From NCBI RefSeq assembly GCF_016863275.1, contig NZ_BOOO01000031.1:171360-235359 (forward strand): 64,000 bases of DNA, given 5' to 3'. The notes under the pieces are model-generated. The model was given only the letters and a program-made list of their open reading frames with translations, had not been told where the DNA came from and searched no databases. A program made the translations under genes and the position numbers. This stretch comes from Planotetraspora mira (GTDB taxonomy: Bacteria; Actinomycetota; Actinomycetes; Streptosporangiales; Streptosporangiaceae). Positions 25,210 to 32,824 of this stretch are shown in pieces. Position 1 is the stretch's first letter. Each line of letters opens with the position of its first letter.

Positions 25210-26703
25210 ATGCGGTTCAACCGGGCATGGCTGGGACTGGTCGTCCTCATGCTGCCGACATTGCTCGTCGCGATGGACGCGACGGCGTTGCTCCTCGCGC
25301 TCCCACAGCTGAGCGCCGACCTGGGAGCCACCAACGTCCAGCAGTTGTGGATCAGCGACGGCTACGGACTCATGGTGGGCGGCATGGTCATCACCATGGG
25401 CACGCTCGGCGACCGGATCGGCCGCCGACGGCTGCTGATGATCGGCGGGGCGGCGTTCGCCGTCCTGTCGGTCGTGGCCGCCCTCGCGGTGAGCCCGCTG
25501 ATGCTGATCGTCGCGCGTGCGCTGCTGGGCGTCGCCGGCGCGACCCTGGCGCCGTCCACACTCGCCCTGATCACCAACATGTTCCGCGACGAACGACAGC
25601 GCGGGCAGGCCATCGCGATCTGGGCGACCTGCCAGTTCACCGGCGGCGCGCTCGGACCCGTACTCGCCGGATTCATGCTCCAGCACTTCTGGTGGGGATC
25701 GGTGTTCCTGGTCGCCGTGCCGGCGATGGCGTTGCTGCTGCTCGCCGGGCCGTTCCTGCTGCCGGAGTTCCGCAGCGACCAGGCCGGCCGGCTGGACCTG
25801 GCCAGCGCCGGGCTGTCGCTCGCGGCGGCGCTGCTGATGCTCTACGGCATCAAGCAGCTGATCGTCGAGGGCGTGTCGGTCGTGCCGGCGGCGGCTCTCG
25901 TCGTCGGCGCGGCCATCGGATTCCTGTTCGTACGCCGGCAACTGCGGCTGGAGACGCCGCTGCTGGACCTGCGACTGCTGCGCAACCGCCCGTTCACGGC
26001 GGTACTCGTCGCGCTGGCCTTCGCCGGCATCGCGATGGCCGGCACGGGCCTGCTGGTGACCCAGTATCTGCAGAGCGTGCTGGGCTTGTCGCCGATCGCG
26101 TCGGCGGTGCTGTTCGCACCGATGGGCCTCGGCGTGGCGGTCGGCACCATGGCCGCGCCGGCGCTGGCCCGGCGGATGAAGCAGACGACCGCGATCGCCG
26201 GCGGGCTGGTGGGGTCGGCGCTGGGCAGCCTGCTACTGGTCGGCGTCGGCGGTGCGAGCGCCCTGCCGCTGGTGATGATCGGCATCGCCGTACTGGCGCT
26301 GGGCACCGGCCCCCTGTTCGCGCTGGGCACAGGGCTGGTCGTCGGGTCCGTACCGCCGGAGCGCGCCGGCTCGGCGGCGTCGATGTCGGAGACCGGCAAC
26401 TACTTCGGCGGTTCGCTCGGCTTCGCGCTGCTCGGCGTGGTGGCCGCGGTGGTCTACCGCAGCAGGATGGACGGCACGTCCGACTCGCTGGCCGGCGCGG
26501 TCGCCGCCAGCCGGCGCCTTCCCGCCGGCCAGGGCGCGGAACTGCTGCACACCGCGCGGGAGGCGTTCACCGCCGGCCTGCACGTCGTCGGCGTCGTCGC
26601 CGCGGTCATCTTCGCCGGGACGGCCGTACTGATCCTGATCATGCGCCCGGCGACCCGGACCACCCCGGCCCTGCTGCCCGGCTACGAGGCGACTCGCTCA
26701 TAG
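25210..26703 (+). CDS. MFS multidrug efflux transporter (DHA2, EmrB/QacA type, 14 helices)
   Basis: 497 residues. The N-terminus carries the family signatures LPTLLVAMDATALLLALPQL, TLGDRIGRRRLLMIGG (motif A) and RALLGVAGATLAPSTLALI (motif C region). About 14 membrane segments can be counted with a short central loop near residue 190 (LPEFRSDQAGRLDL). Such pumps export cationic drugs and dyes by proton antiport. ATG 25210 has AGGGAG about 9 bases upstream; the long upstream frame extension is rejected because it would overlap the promoter. It shares an ECF42-type promoter with the divergent DGPF-sigma unit, suggesting that the sigma factor induces export of its signal. Confidence 0.88.
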   Translation: MRFNRAWLGLVVLMLPTLLVAMDATALLLALPQLSADLGATNVQQLWISDGYGLMVGGMVITMGTLGDRIGRRRLLMIGGAAFAVLSVVAALAVSPLMLIVARALLGVAGATLAPSTLALITNMFRDERQRGQAIAIWATCQFTGGALGPVLAGFMLQHFWWGSVFLVAVPAMALLLLAGPFLLPEFRSDQAGRLDLASAGLSLAAALLMLYGIKQLIVEGVSVVPAAALVVGAAIGFLFVRRQLRLETPLLDLRLLRNRPFTAVLVALAFAGIAMAGTGLLVTQYLQSVLGLSPIASAVLFAPMGLGVAVGTMAAPALARRMKQTTAIAGGLVGSALGSLLLVGVGGASALPLVMIGIAVLALGTGPLFALGTGLVVGSVPPERAGSAASMSETGNYFGGSLGFALLGVVAAVVYRSRMDGTSDSLAGAVAASRRLPAGQGAELLHTAREAFTAGLHVVGVVAAVIFAGTAVLILIMRPATRTTPALLPGYEATRS

Positions 26704-26707
26704 GCCG

Positions 26708-28366
26708 TCAGCTCACTCCCATGGGGGTGGGCGGCGGCGTCGCGTGGGTGGCCAGACGCGGGATCGCGGCGAGCAGTTCGCGGGTGTAGTCGTGCTGGGG
26801 ATCGGCGAACACGGTGCGAACGTCGCCGGACTCCAGCACCCGCCCGTCGCGCATCACCAGCACCCGGTCGCTCGCGTGGTAGACGACGCCGAGGTCGTGG
26901 GAGATGAACAGATATGCCACGCGCAGCCGGGCCTGCAGGTCGGCGAGCAGGTCGAGGATCTGCGCCTGCACCGAGACGTCCAGCGCGGACACCGGCTCGT
27001 CGCAGACGATGACCTCCGGCTCGGCGGCAAGCGCCCGGGCGACGGCCACCCGCTGCCGCTGCCCGCCGGACAGCTCCAGCGGCCGTCGCCCCAGGTACCC
27101 GGCGTCGAGCGCGACCAACTCGAGCAGTTCGACGGTACGGTCCCGGCGGCGGATGCCGCGCGGGTACCCGGCGACGCCGAGCGCCTCGCCGATGACCCGG
27201 TCCACTGTGTACCGCGGGTCGAACGAGCTCAGCGGATCCTGGTACACGATCTGCAGCCGGCGCCGGTGGGTCCGCCGCTCTTCGGGGGTCAGCGCACTCC
27301 AGTCGGTGCCGTCGACGAGCACCTCGCCGGCGTCCGGCGTCTCCAGGCCGAGCAGCAGCCGGGCGGTGGTGCTCTTGCCGGAACCGGACTCCCCCACGAT
27401 GCCCAGCGTCTCGCCGGCCCGCAGCGTCAGCGAGACGTCCTCGACCGCGACCCGCGCGACGCCGTCAGGTCCGGGGAACGACTTGCGCAGCCCGACGGCC
27501 GCCAGGACGGGCGCCCCACCCGGCGCCGGATCGAGGACCGGCGCGGGCGCCGGGACCGTAGGGCGCTCCACCGTGGACAGCCGAGTGCCCTTGGCGTGCG
27601 CCGACGGCACCGCCGCCAGCAGCGCCCTGGTGTACGGGTGTTGCGGATCCTGCAGCACCGCATCGGTGGTGCCGGCCTCGACGATCCGCCCGTCCTTCAT
27701 GACCGCGACCCGGTCGGCCAGCCGGGCGACCACCGCCAGGTCGTGGCTGACGATCAGCAGACCGCTGCGGTTGTCCTTGAGCGAGCCGAGCAGATCCAGC
27801 ACCTGCACGGCCACGGTCGCGTCCAGCGCGGTGGTCGGCTCGTCCGCCAGCAGCAGGTCCGGGTCGCACGCGATCGCCGAGGCGATCAGCGCCCGCTGGC
27901 GCAGCCCGCCGGACAGCTGGTGCGGGTACTGGGCGGCCCGCACCTCGGGCTCCGGCACTCCGACCGATTCCAGCAATTCGCGTACCCGCGCGGCACGCTC
28001 GGCACGACTCAGCGTGGTGTGCAGCGCCAGCGGCTCGGCGATCTCCCGGCCCACCGGGCGCAGCGGGTCGAGCGAGGCCAGCGCGTCCTGCAGCACGAAG
28101 CCGATCCGCGCCCCGCGCACCCGCCGCCAGGTGCGGTCGGTGAAGCCGGTGACGTCGGTGCCGTCGAAGCGCAGCCGGTCGGCGTGCACGTGTGCGCCGT
28201 ACCCGGCGAGGCCGACCAGGGTACGGGTCGTCACGCTCTTGCCGGAGCCCGACTCCCCCACCAGTGCGAGGCACTCGCCGCGCTGCAGGGTGAAGGAGAC
28301 TCCGTCGACGACCCTGGTGCCCTCGAACGCGACGGTCAGCCCGGCGACCTCGAGCAGGCTGCTCAT
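26708..28366 (-). CDS. fused double-ATPase of a peptide/glutathione-type ABC importer
   Basis: 552 residues holding two complete ABC domains. Domain 1: Walker A GESGSGKS near 40, signature LSGGLRQR near 155, Walker B LLLADEPTTALD. Domain 2: GESGSGKS near 325, LSGGQRQR near 440, VIVCDEPVSALD. After each, the oligopeptide-transporter tail (QHPYTRALLAAVP and QHDYTRELLAAIP) is present. The arrangement is DppD plus DppF in one chain, as in GsiA. ATG 28364-28366 overlaps the permease stop by 4 bases with GGGAG upstream. Last gene of a long reverse-strand operon that starts at the Cys-Cys leader peptide. Confidence 0.92.
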   Translation of the reverse strand: MSSLLEVAGLTVAFEGTRVVDGVSFTLQRGECLALVGESGSGKSVTTRTLVGLAGYGAHVHADRLRFDGTDVTGFTDRTWRRVRGARIGFVLQDALASLDPLRPVGREIAEPLALHTTLSRAERAARVRELLESVGVPEPEVRAAQYPHQLSGGLRQRALIASAIACDPDLLLADEPTTALDATVAVQVLDLLGSLKDNRSGLLIVSHDLAVVARLADRVAVMKDGRIVEAGTTDAVLQDPQHPYTRALLAAVPSAHAKGTRLSTVERPTVPAPAPVLDPAPGGAPVLAAVGLRKSFPGPDGVARVAVEDVSLTLRAGETLGIVGESGSGKSTTARLLLGLETPDAGEVLVDGTDWSALTPEERRTHRRRLQIVYQDPLSSFDPRYTVDRVIGEALGVAGYPRGIRRRDRTVELLELVALDAGYLGRRPLELSGGQRQRVAVARALAAEPEVIVCDEPVSALDVSVQAQILDLLADLQARLRVAYLFISHDLGVVYHASDRVLVMRDGRVLESGDVRTVFADPQHDYTRELLAAIPRLATHATPPPTPMGVS

Positions 28367-29217
28367 GTGGATCTCCCTTCGGAGCGGCGGCGCAGTTCGC
28401 GGCCGAGCACGGTGATGGACAGCACGGTCAGCGTGATCGCCACGCTCGGGACGGCCACCAGGAACCAGTCGTTGGAGATGTACTGCAGGCCGTTGGAGAG
28501 CATGTCGCCCCACTCGGCGGCAGGCGGCTCGGCGCCCAGCCCCAGGAAGCTCAGCGCGGCGCCGGCGCTGATCGCGGTGCCGACCCCGATGGTGGACAGC
28601 ACCAGCACCGGCCGGATCGCGTTGGGCAGGACATGCCGCCAGATCACCGTGGAGCGCCGGATGCCCAGCCCCGTCGCCGCCTCGACGAAGGTGGATCGGC
28701 GCACGATGTGCGTCTGTGCCCGCACGATCCTCGCGTAGGACGGGATGCTCGCGAACGCGACGGCGAACATCGCGTTGGTGCTGCCGGCACCGGCCAGCGT
28801 GATGACCACCAGCGCCAGCAGCAGTTCCGGTACGGAGAGCACCACGTCGATCAGCCGCATGATGAGGCTCTCGGTCAACCGGCTGCCCAGCCCGGCGGCC
28901 AGACCCAGCAGGGTGCCGCCGGTGACCGCGATCGCCGTCGCCCCCAGCCCCATCACCAGCGAGGGTCGGGCCCCGTAGACCATACGGCTGAGCACGTCAC
29001 GGCCTGACTCGTCGGTTCCGAGCAGGTGGCCGCCACCGGACGGCAGGAAGGCCCCCTCGGCACCGATCGCCAAGGGGTCGTGCGGCGCCAGCAACTGCGG
29101 CACGAGGGCGGCGGCCACGACGACCGCCACGAACAGCCCCGCCAGGATCAGCCCGGGGCGCAGCCGGATGCGGCTCGTCCGCGGCAGCACCGCTGCGGTG
29201 GCGGTGAACGCGCTCAC
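28363..29217 (-). CDS. ABC importer permease, DppC/GsiD-like
   Basis: 284 residues with an N-terminal membrane segment (LILAGLFVAVVVAAALVPQLL), the periplasmic LLGTDESGRDVLSRMVYG that marks DppC-type permeases, and the EAA loop (EAATGLGIRRSTVIWRHVLPNAIRP) that docks with the ATPase. Start GTG overlaps the DppB-like stop (GTGA at 29214-29217) and the stop overlaps the ATPase start (ATGA), so all parts are made in step. It forms the permease dimer with the neighbouring DppB-like protein. Substrate depends on the binding protein; the sulfur-linked operon suggests a sulfur-containing peptide or small thiol compound. Confidence 0.9.
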   Translation of the reverse strand: MSAFTATAAVLPRTSRIRLRPGLILAGLFVAVVVAAALVPQLLAPHDPLAIGAEGAFLPSGGGHLLGTDESGRDVLSRMVYGARPSLVMGLGATAIAVTGGTLLGLAAGLGSRLTESLIMRLIDVVLSVPELLLALVVITLAGAGSTNAMFAVAFASIPSYARIVRAQTHIVRRSTFVEAATGLGIRRSTVIWRHVLPNAIRPVLVLSTIGVGTAISAGAALSFLGLGAEPPAAEWGDMLSNGLQYISNDWFLVAVPSVAITLTVLSITVLGRELRRRSEGRST

Positions 29218-30194
29218 CGGGTCACCAGCCTCGGGTCGATGAGCGTGTACGTGATGTCCACCAGCAGGTTCACCACGACGTACACGAATGCGGCGAAGAC
29301 CACCAGTCCCAATACCATCGGGATGTCCTTGGTGGTCACCGCGGAGAGCATCAGCTGCCCCACACCCTGCCGGACGAACAGCGTCTCGGTGATGACCGCG
29401 CCGCCCAGCAGGCCGCCGACCACGAAACCGGACATCGTGACGATCTGCACCAGCGCATGACGCAGGGCGTGCCGCACCCGCACCACGGTGTCCCGCATGC
29501 CACGGCTGCGGGCGGTGAGGATGAACGGCTGCTCCAGCACCTCCTCCAGCTCACTGCGCAGCACCTGGGCGAGCACCGCGCCGATCGGCAACGCCAGGGT
29601 GAGCATCGGCAGAATCAGCGCGCGCGGTCCGTCGTTGCCGGAGACCGGCAACACCTTGAGAGTGAAGGAGAAGACGATGAGCAGCACGATGCCGATCACG
29701 AATGTCGGTGTCGCGGACAGCGTCAGCTCCACTCCGGAGGCGATCGAACGCCACGGTCGCCTCCGCGCGGTCAGCACCGCGGCCCCGATCGCCAGCAGGA
29801 CGGCCACGGCGGCCGCCGACACCGCGAGCTGGACGGTCTGGCCGAGCTGCTCGGTGATCGCCCGGCTCACCGCGATCCGCTGCTGGTAGGACTGGCCCAG
29901 GTCGCCGTGGAGCAGGCGACCGAGGTAGTCGAGGTACTGGCGGTAGAGGGGCTGGTCTAGGCCGAAATCACGCCGGACCTGGTCCAACAGCTCCTTGGTC
30001 GGGTTCGCCCCCTGGCCGGCCACGGTGGACAGGGCGGCGTCGCCCGCGGTGACGTGCAGCGCGATGAAGCTGAGCGTGGCCGCCCCCCACAGGACCCCCA
30101 CTCCGGCGATCAGCCGTACCCCGATCCGTTTGGCGACGGCGACCGCGGTCGGGTGCCCGGCGAGCCGGGCCGCCATCGCACCGCGGGCCGTCAT
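29214..30194 (-). CDS. ABC importer permease, DppB/GsiC-like
   Basis: 326 residues. It starts with RIGVRLIAGVGVLWGAATLSFIALHV, followed by the periplasmic DFGLDQPLYRQYLDYLGRLLHGDLGQSY typical of DppB, about six helices, and the EAA loop (TARSRGMRDTVVRVRHALRHALVQIV). ATG 30192-30194 overlaps the stop of the binding-protein gene (ATGA at 30191-30194). Together with the DppC-like permease and the double ATPase it forms the complete membrane part of one importer. Confidence 0.9.
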   Translation of the reverse strand: MTARGAMAARLAGHPTAVAVAKRIGVRLIAGVGVLWGAATLSFIALHVTAGDAALSTVAGQGANPTKELLDQVRRDFGLDQPLYRQYLDYLGRLLHGDLGQSYQQRIAVSRAITEQLGQTVQLAVSAAAVAVLLAIGAAVLTARRRPWRSIASGVELTLSATPTFVIGIVLLIVFSFTLKVLPVSGNDGPRALILPMLTLALPIGAVLAQVLRSELEEVLEQPFILTARSRGMRDTVVRVRHALRHALVQIVTMSGFVVGGLLGGAVITETLFVRQGVGQLMLSAVTTKDIPMVLGLVVFAAFVYVVVNLLVDITYTLIDPRLVTR

Positions 30195-31828
30195 CGCGTG
30201 AGCCACGCGTAGGTGAACACGGGCGTGGCGTGCGACGTGTCGGTGATGACGCCCTGCAGCTTCTTGCTCGTGGCCCACAACACCGAGTTGTCATAGATCG
30301 GAACACCGGGCACCAGGTCGACCAGCCGCTGCTGGACCTTGCCGTAGAGGTCCTGGAGTTTCGCGCTGTCGGTGGTCTGACGTGCCTGTTCCAGCCATCC
30401 GTCGATCTGGGGGTCGGAGAGGTGGGACAGGTTCTGCCCGAGGCGTTTGTTGTTGGGGATGCTCTCCGACGCGTACTTGATGTAGAGCACGTCCGGCGTG
30501 TTGGTGTGCCAGACCCCGGAGAGGAGGTCGTAGTCGCCGGCGTACCGCAGCGTGGTGATCTGCGTGAGCGGCAGAAGGTTCACGTTCACCTTGAAGCCGA
30601 CCGCCTTGGCCTGTGCCTGGATCAGGTTGTAGACCGGGCTGACCGTGGCCGTCTGGGTCACCGGCAATTGCGCCTCCAGGACCTTGCCGTCCTTGGTGCG
30701 GTAGCCGTCGGCGTCGCGCCCGGTCCAGCCGGCCTGGTCGAGGAGCTGGTTGGCCTTCGCGGGGTCGAACCCCGGGAACTTCGCGTTCGGATCGTAGAAC
30801 TGGGTGACCCGGTCGAGGAAGCCGGTCGCCGGTTGCCGCTGCCCGAACCCGATCGTCTGGATGATCGCCGGCGTGTTGACGGCCGCGGCGAAGGCCCGGC
30901 GCACGTCGAGGTCGTCGAACGGCGCCCGGGAGACGTTGAAGTCGAGGGTGAACGGCCAGCCGATCCGGTTGTTGTTGTGGTACTCGAGGTTGGGGTTGGA
31001 CTTCACGGCCTGCGCGTTCTGCGCCGGCAGGTAGCCGGTGGCCTGGTATTGGCCGCTGACCAGCGAGTTGAAGCGCACCGCGTCCTGGCCCACCCAGTCG
31101 ACCTTGATGCCGTCGAGGTAAGCGGGACCGCTGTGCTTGAACAGGTCGGGCGGCCAGTTGTAGTCGGCCCGGCGGGCGAACGTGACGCTCTGGTTCTTGG
31201 TGTAGCCGGTCAGCACGAACGGGCCGGAGCCGACCGGGTGCTCGCACAACTGCGCCGGGGTGTTCTCCTTGATCGCCTTGGGCGACTCCATCCCGAGCCA
31301 GCCCTGGGCCAGCACAGTCAGGAACGGGACGTACGGCCGGGACAGGTGCACCTCGAGCGTGGAGGCATCGATGATCTTGCTGTCCTTGTACGGCGCGATG
31401 TACGGGCCGGCCAGCGGAGAGCGGGTCGCCGGGTCGAGCATGTGCTCGAAGTTGGTGACGACCGCCTGAGCGTCGAACACGGCCCCGTCGCTGAAGGTCA
31501 CACCCTTACGCAGATGGAAGGTGTAGGTCTTGGCGTCGGGCGAGATCTCCCACGAGGTGGCCAGCCACGGCGACGGGTCGCCCTTCTCGTCCAGGTAGAC
31601 CAGGTTGTCGGTCAGGATGTGCCCGAAGATCTGCTCGACGTCGGAGGAGATCGCGTGCGGGTCCAGGCACAACGGGTCGAGCGACATCGACAGGTTCAAG
31701 GTGCCGCCGCGCACGGGTTGGGTGGAGCCGCTGTCGACGGTGCTCGTGCCGGCACCGCCACACGCGGTCAGCAGCGACAGGCCGGCCAGCGTGGCGACGA
31801 GACTCCGGATGGTTCTTGAGGGGGACAA
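30191..31828 (-). CDS. ABC importer substrate-binding lipoprotein (SBP_bac_5, DppA/GsiB-like)
   Basis: 545 residues. The signal sequence ends in the lipobox LSLLTACGG. Characteristic family segments follow: GGTLNLSMSLDPLCLDPHA, DAKTYTFHLRKGVTFSDGAVFDAQAVV near residue 110, VGSGPFVLTGY, DLDVRRAFAAAVNTPAI and a C-terminal PVFTYAWL. The start is TTG 31826-31828 with GAGGAG 6 bases upstream. This class of binding protein takes up peptides, glutathione, nickel or opines. The gene lies 85 bases behind the flavin reductase gene and in the operon governed by the Cys-Cys leader; uptake of an organosulfur compound is inferred. Confidence 0.9.
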   Translation of the reverse strand: MSPSRTIRSLVATLAGLSLLTACGGAGTSTVDSGSTQPVRGGTLNLSMSLDPLCLDPHAISSDVEQIFGHILTDNLVYLDEKGDPSPWLATSWEISPDAKTYTFHLRKGVTFSDGAVFDAQAVVTNFEHMLDPATRSPLAGPYIAPYKDSKIIDASTLEVHLSRPYVPFLTVLAQGWLGMESPKAIKENTPAQLCEHPVGSGPFVLTGYTKNQSVTFARRADYNWPPDLFKHSGPAYLDGIKVDWVGQDAVRFNSLVSGQYQATGYLPAQNAQAVKSNPNLEYHNNNRIGWPFTLDFNVSRAPFDDLDVRRAFAAAVNTPAIIQTIGFGQRQPATGFLDRVTQFYDPNAKFPGFDPAKANQLLDQAGWTGRDADGYRTKDGKVLEAQLPVTQTATVSPVYNLIQAQAKAVGFKVNVNLLPLTQITTLRYAGDYDLLSGVWHTNTPDVLYIKYASESIPNNKRLGQNLSHLSDPQIDGWLEQARQTTDSAKLQDLYGKVQQRLVDLVPGVPIYDNSVLWATSKKLQGVITDTSHATPVFTYAWLTR

Positions 31829-31913
31829 CGAACGCTCCTCGTGAGGGGTGCGGGTACGCGGAAGTCGCCGACCGTGCTGCCGTGGCAGCGGCCGGGCGGA
31901 AGGTGAAAGAGGA

Positions 31914-32420
31914 TCAGGGATGGGGGATGAATCGGCCGAAACGGCCCTGGTGGTACAACAGCGGCCGACCGGTACCGTGCACCGTCGCTTCGGAGACCAG
32001 GCCGACGACAAGCACGTGGTCGCCCACCTCGACCGTCGTGTGCGGCAGGCAGATCAGGTGCGCCGACGCGTCGCTCAGCAGCGGCGCGCCGTACAGACCG
32101 GGACGCCAGCGAGTCGGCTCGGCGAACCGGTCGACGCCCTTCCTGGCGAACCTGGCCGCGAGCTCACCCTGGTCGCTGGTGAGCACGTTGACGGCGAAGT
32201 GGTCGGCCGAGCGCAGCCGGGGCCAGGTGGTCGAGGCCTGGTCCACATAGAAGGAGACCAGCGGCGGCTTCAGGCTGACCGAGGAGAACGACGTCGCGGT
32301 CAGGCCCACGGGGATCCCCTCGTCCTGAGCGGTGATCACGACGACTCCCGCCGCGTGCCCCGCGAGCGCCGTCCGGAACCGCTCCCCGTCCACGGCCCGC
32401 CCAGGTAGGGTCTCGGTCAC
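31914..32420 (-). CDS. flavin reductase (NADH:FMN oxidoreductase, HpaC/DszD-like)
   Basis: 168 residues of the flavin reductase-like fold: RTALAGHAAGVVVITAQDEG, VGLTATSFSSVSLKPPLVSF near residue 45, DHFAVNVLTSDQGELAARFA and VEVGDHVLVVGLV. These proteins supply free FMNH2 to two-component monooxygenases; the three flavin-dependent enzymes in this island (NtaA/DszA-like, SsuD-like, and the SfnB/DszC-like pair) need such a supplier. Start GTG 32418-32420 has GGAG 9 bases upstream. It is the first structural gene behind the leader peptide and shares the operon with the importer. Confidence 0.9.
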   Translation of the reverse strand: MTETLPGRAVDGERFRTALAGHAAGVVVITAQDEGIPVGLTATSFSSVSLKPPLVSFYVDQASTTWPRLRSADHFAVNVLTSDQGELAARFARKGVDRFAEPTRWRPGLYGAPLLSDASAHLICLPHTTVEVGDHVLVVGLVSEATVHGTGRPLLYHQGRFGRFIPHP

Positions 32421-32611
32421 CTTCCAGCTCCTTCCCTGAGTGGCGGCGTCACCCGCGGGGCGACCTGGCCGGCCGGAATCTCCGGCCGCAGGAGGGCCGC
32501 TGTCACGGTGCTCATCGGGTCTTCCCTCTCGCGGCCATGCCGCGTACGCCGCTTCTCGCGTTCCGCGGGAGCCGAGCCGTCGGCGGCACATGGGTGTTCA
32601 CAAGGCGAACT

Positions 32612-32665
32612 CCTCCCCGTGGGAGGCGGTGGGGCTCGGAGATCCGGCGGCGATCTCGCCGGATC
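32612..32665 (-). promoter_or_regulatory. tandem hairpins after the Cys-Cys leader, attenuator candidate
   Basis: On the transcript, 21 bases past the leader stop, GATCCGGC (32665-32658) pairs perfectly with GCCGGATC (32648-32641) around a 9-base loop. A second helix, CCTCCC / GGGAGG with a 3-base loop (32626-32612), follows. The positions fit terminator or anti-terminator helices whose folding could depend on ribosome stalling at the two cysteine codons. No run of U follows, so Rho-dependent or translational control is also possible. Confidence 0.45.
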
Positions 32666-32686
32666 GGAGGGGTCACAAGCCCGCGA

Positions 32687-32761
32687 TCAGCAACACTGCG
32701 CGCTTGCGACGTGGCCGAAGTCGACGTGGTGGCGCCGGGTCAGGGGGACGTCCTGGCTCAT
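32687..32761 (-). CDS. leader peptide ending Cys-Cys (cysteine-responsive attenuator)
   Basis: A 24-codon reading frame starts at ATG 32761-32759 and reads MSQDVPLTRRHHVDFG then HVASAQCC and TGA. The centre matches the pattern (L-R-R-H-V-D-x-x-x-x-A-S-A-x-C) of the small leader peptides found before sulfur-assimilation genes in actinomycetes. A TTGACT-17-TAAATT promoter ends 7 bases before the ATG, so the mRNA probably begins at the start codon (leaderless). The two terminal cysteine codons, the following hairpins, and 266 bases of leader before the flavin reductase gene suggest that the ribosome senses charged tRNA-Cys and thereby controls the flavin reductase-importer operon. Function is inferred from this arrangement. 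Confidence 0.8.
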   Translation of the reverse strand: MSQDVPLTRRHHVDFGHVASAQCC

Positions 32762-32768
32762 GAAGTCC

Positions 32769-32797
32769 AATTTATGAGCCGAAGACATAGAAGTCAA
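32769..32797 (-). promoter_or_regulatory. sigma-A-type promoter of the leader/flavin reductase/importer operon
   Basis: Reverse strand: -35 TTGACT (32797-32792), 17-base spacer, -10 TAAATT (32774-32769). The predicted start of transcription falls on or next to the leader ATG at 32761. Directly upstream, CATGT-TTT-ACATG (32807-32819) is an inverted repeat that could bind a regulator. This AT-rich patch stands out from the surrounding high-GC sequence. Confidence 0.75.
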
Positions 32798-32824
32798 CAT
32801 TTCCTACATGTTTTACATGAAATC

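Noticed and set aside
26744..28738. 664-codon forward frame opposite the ABC ATPase gene
   Set aside because: Same shadow effect; the reverse strand carries two full ABC domains with all motifs.
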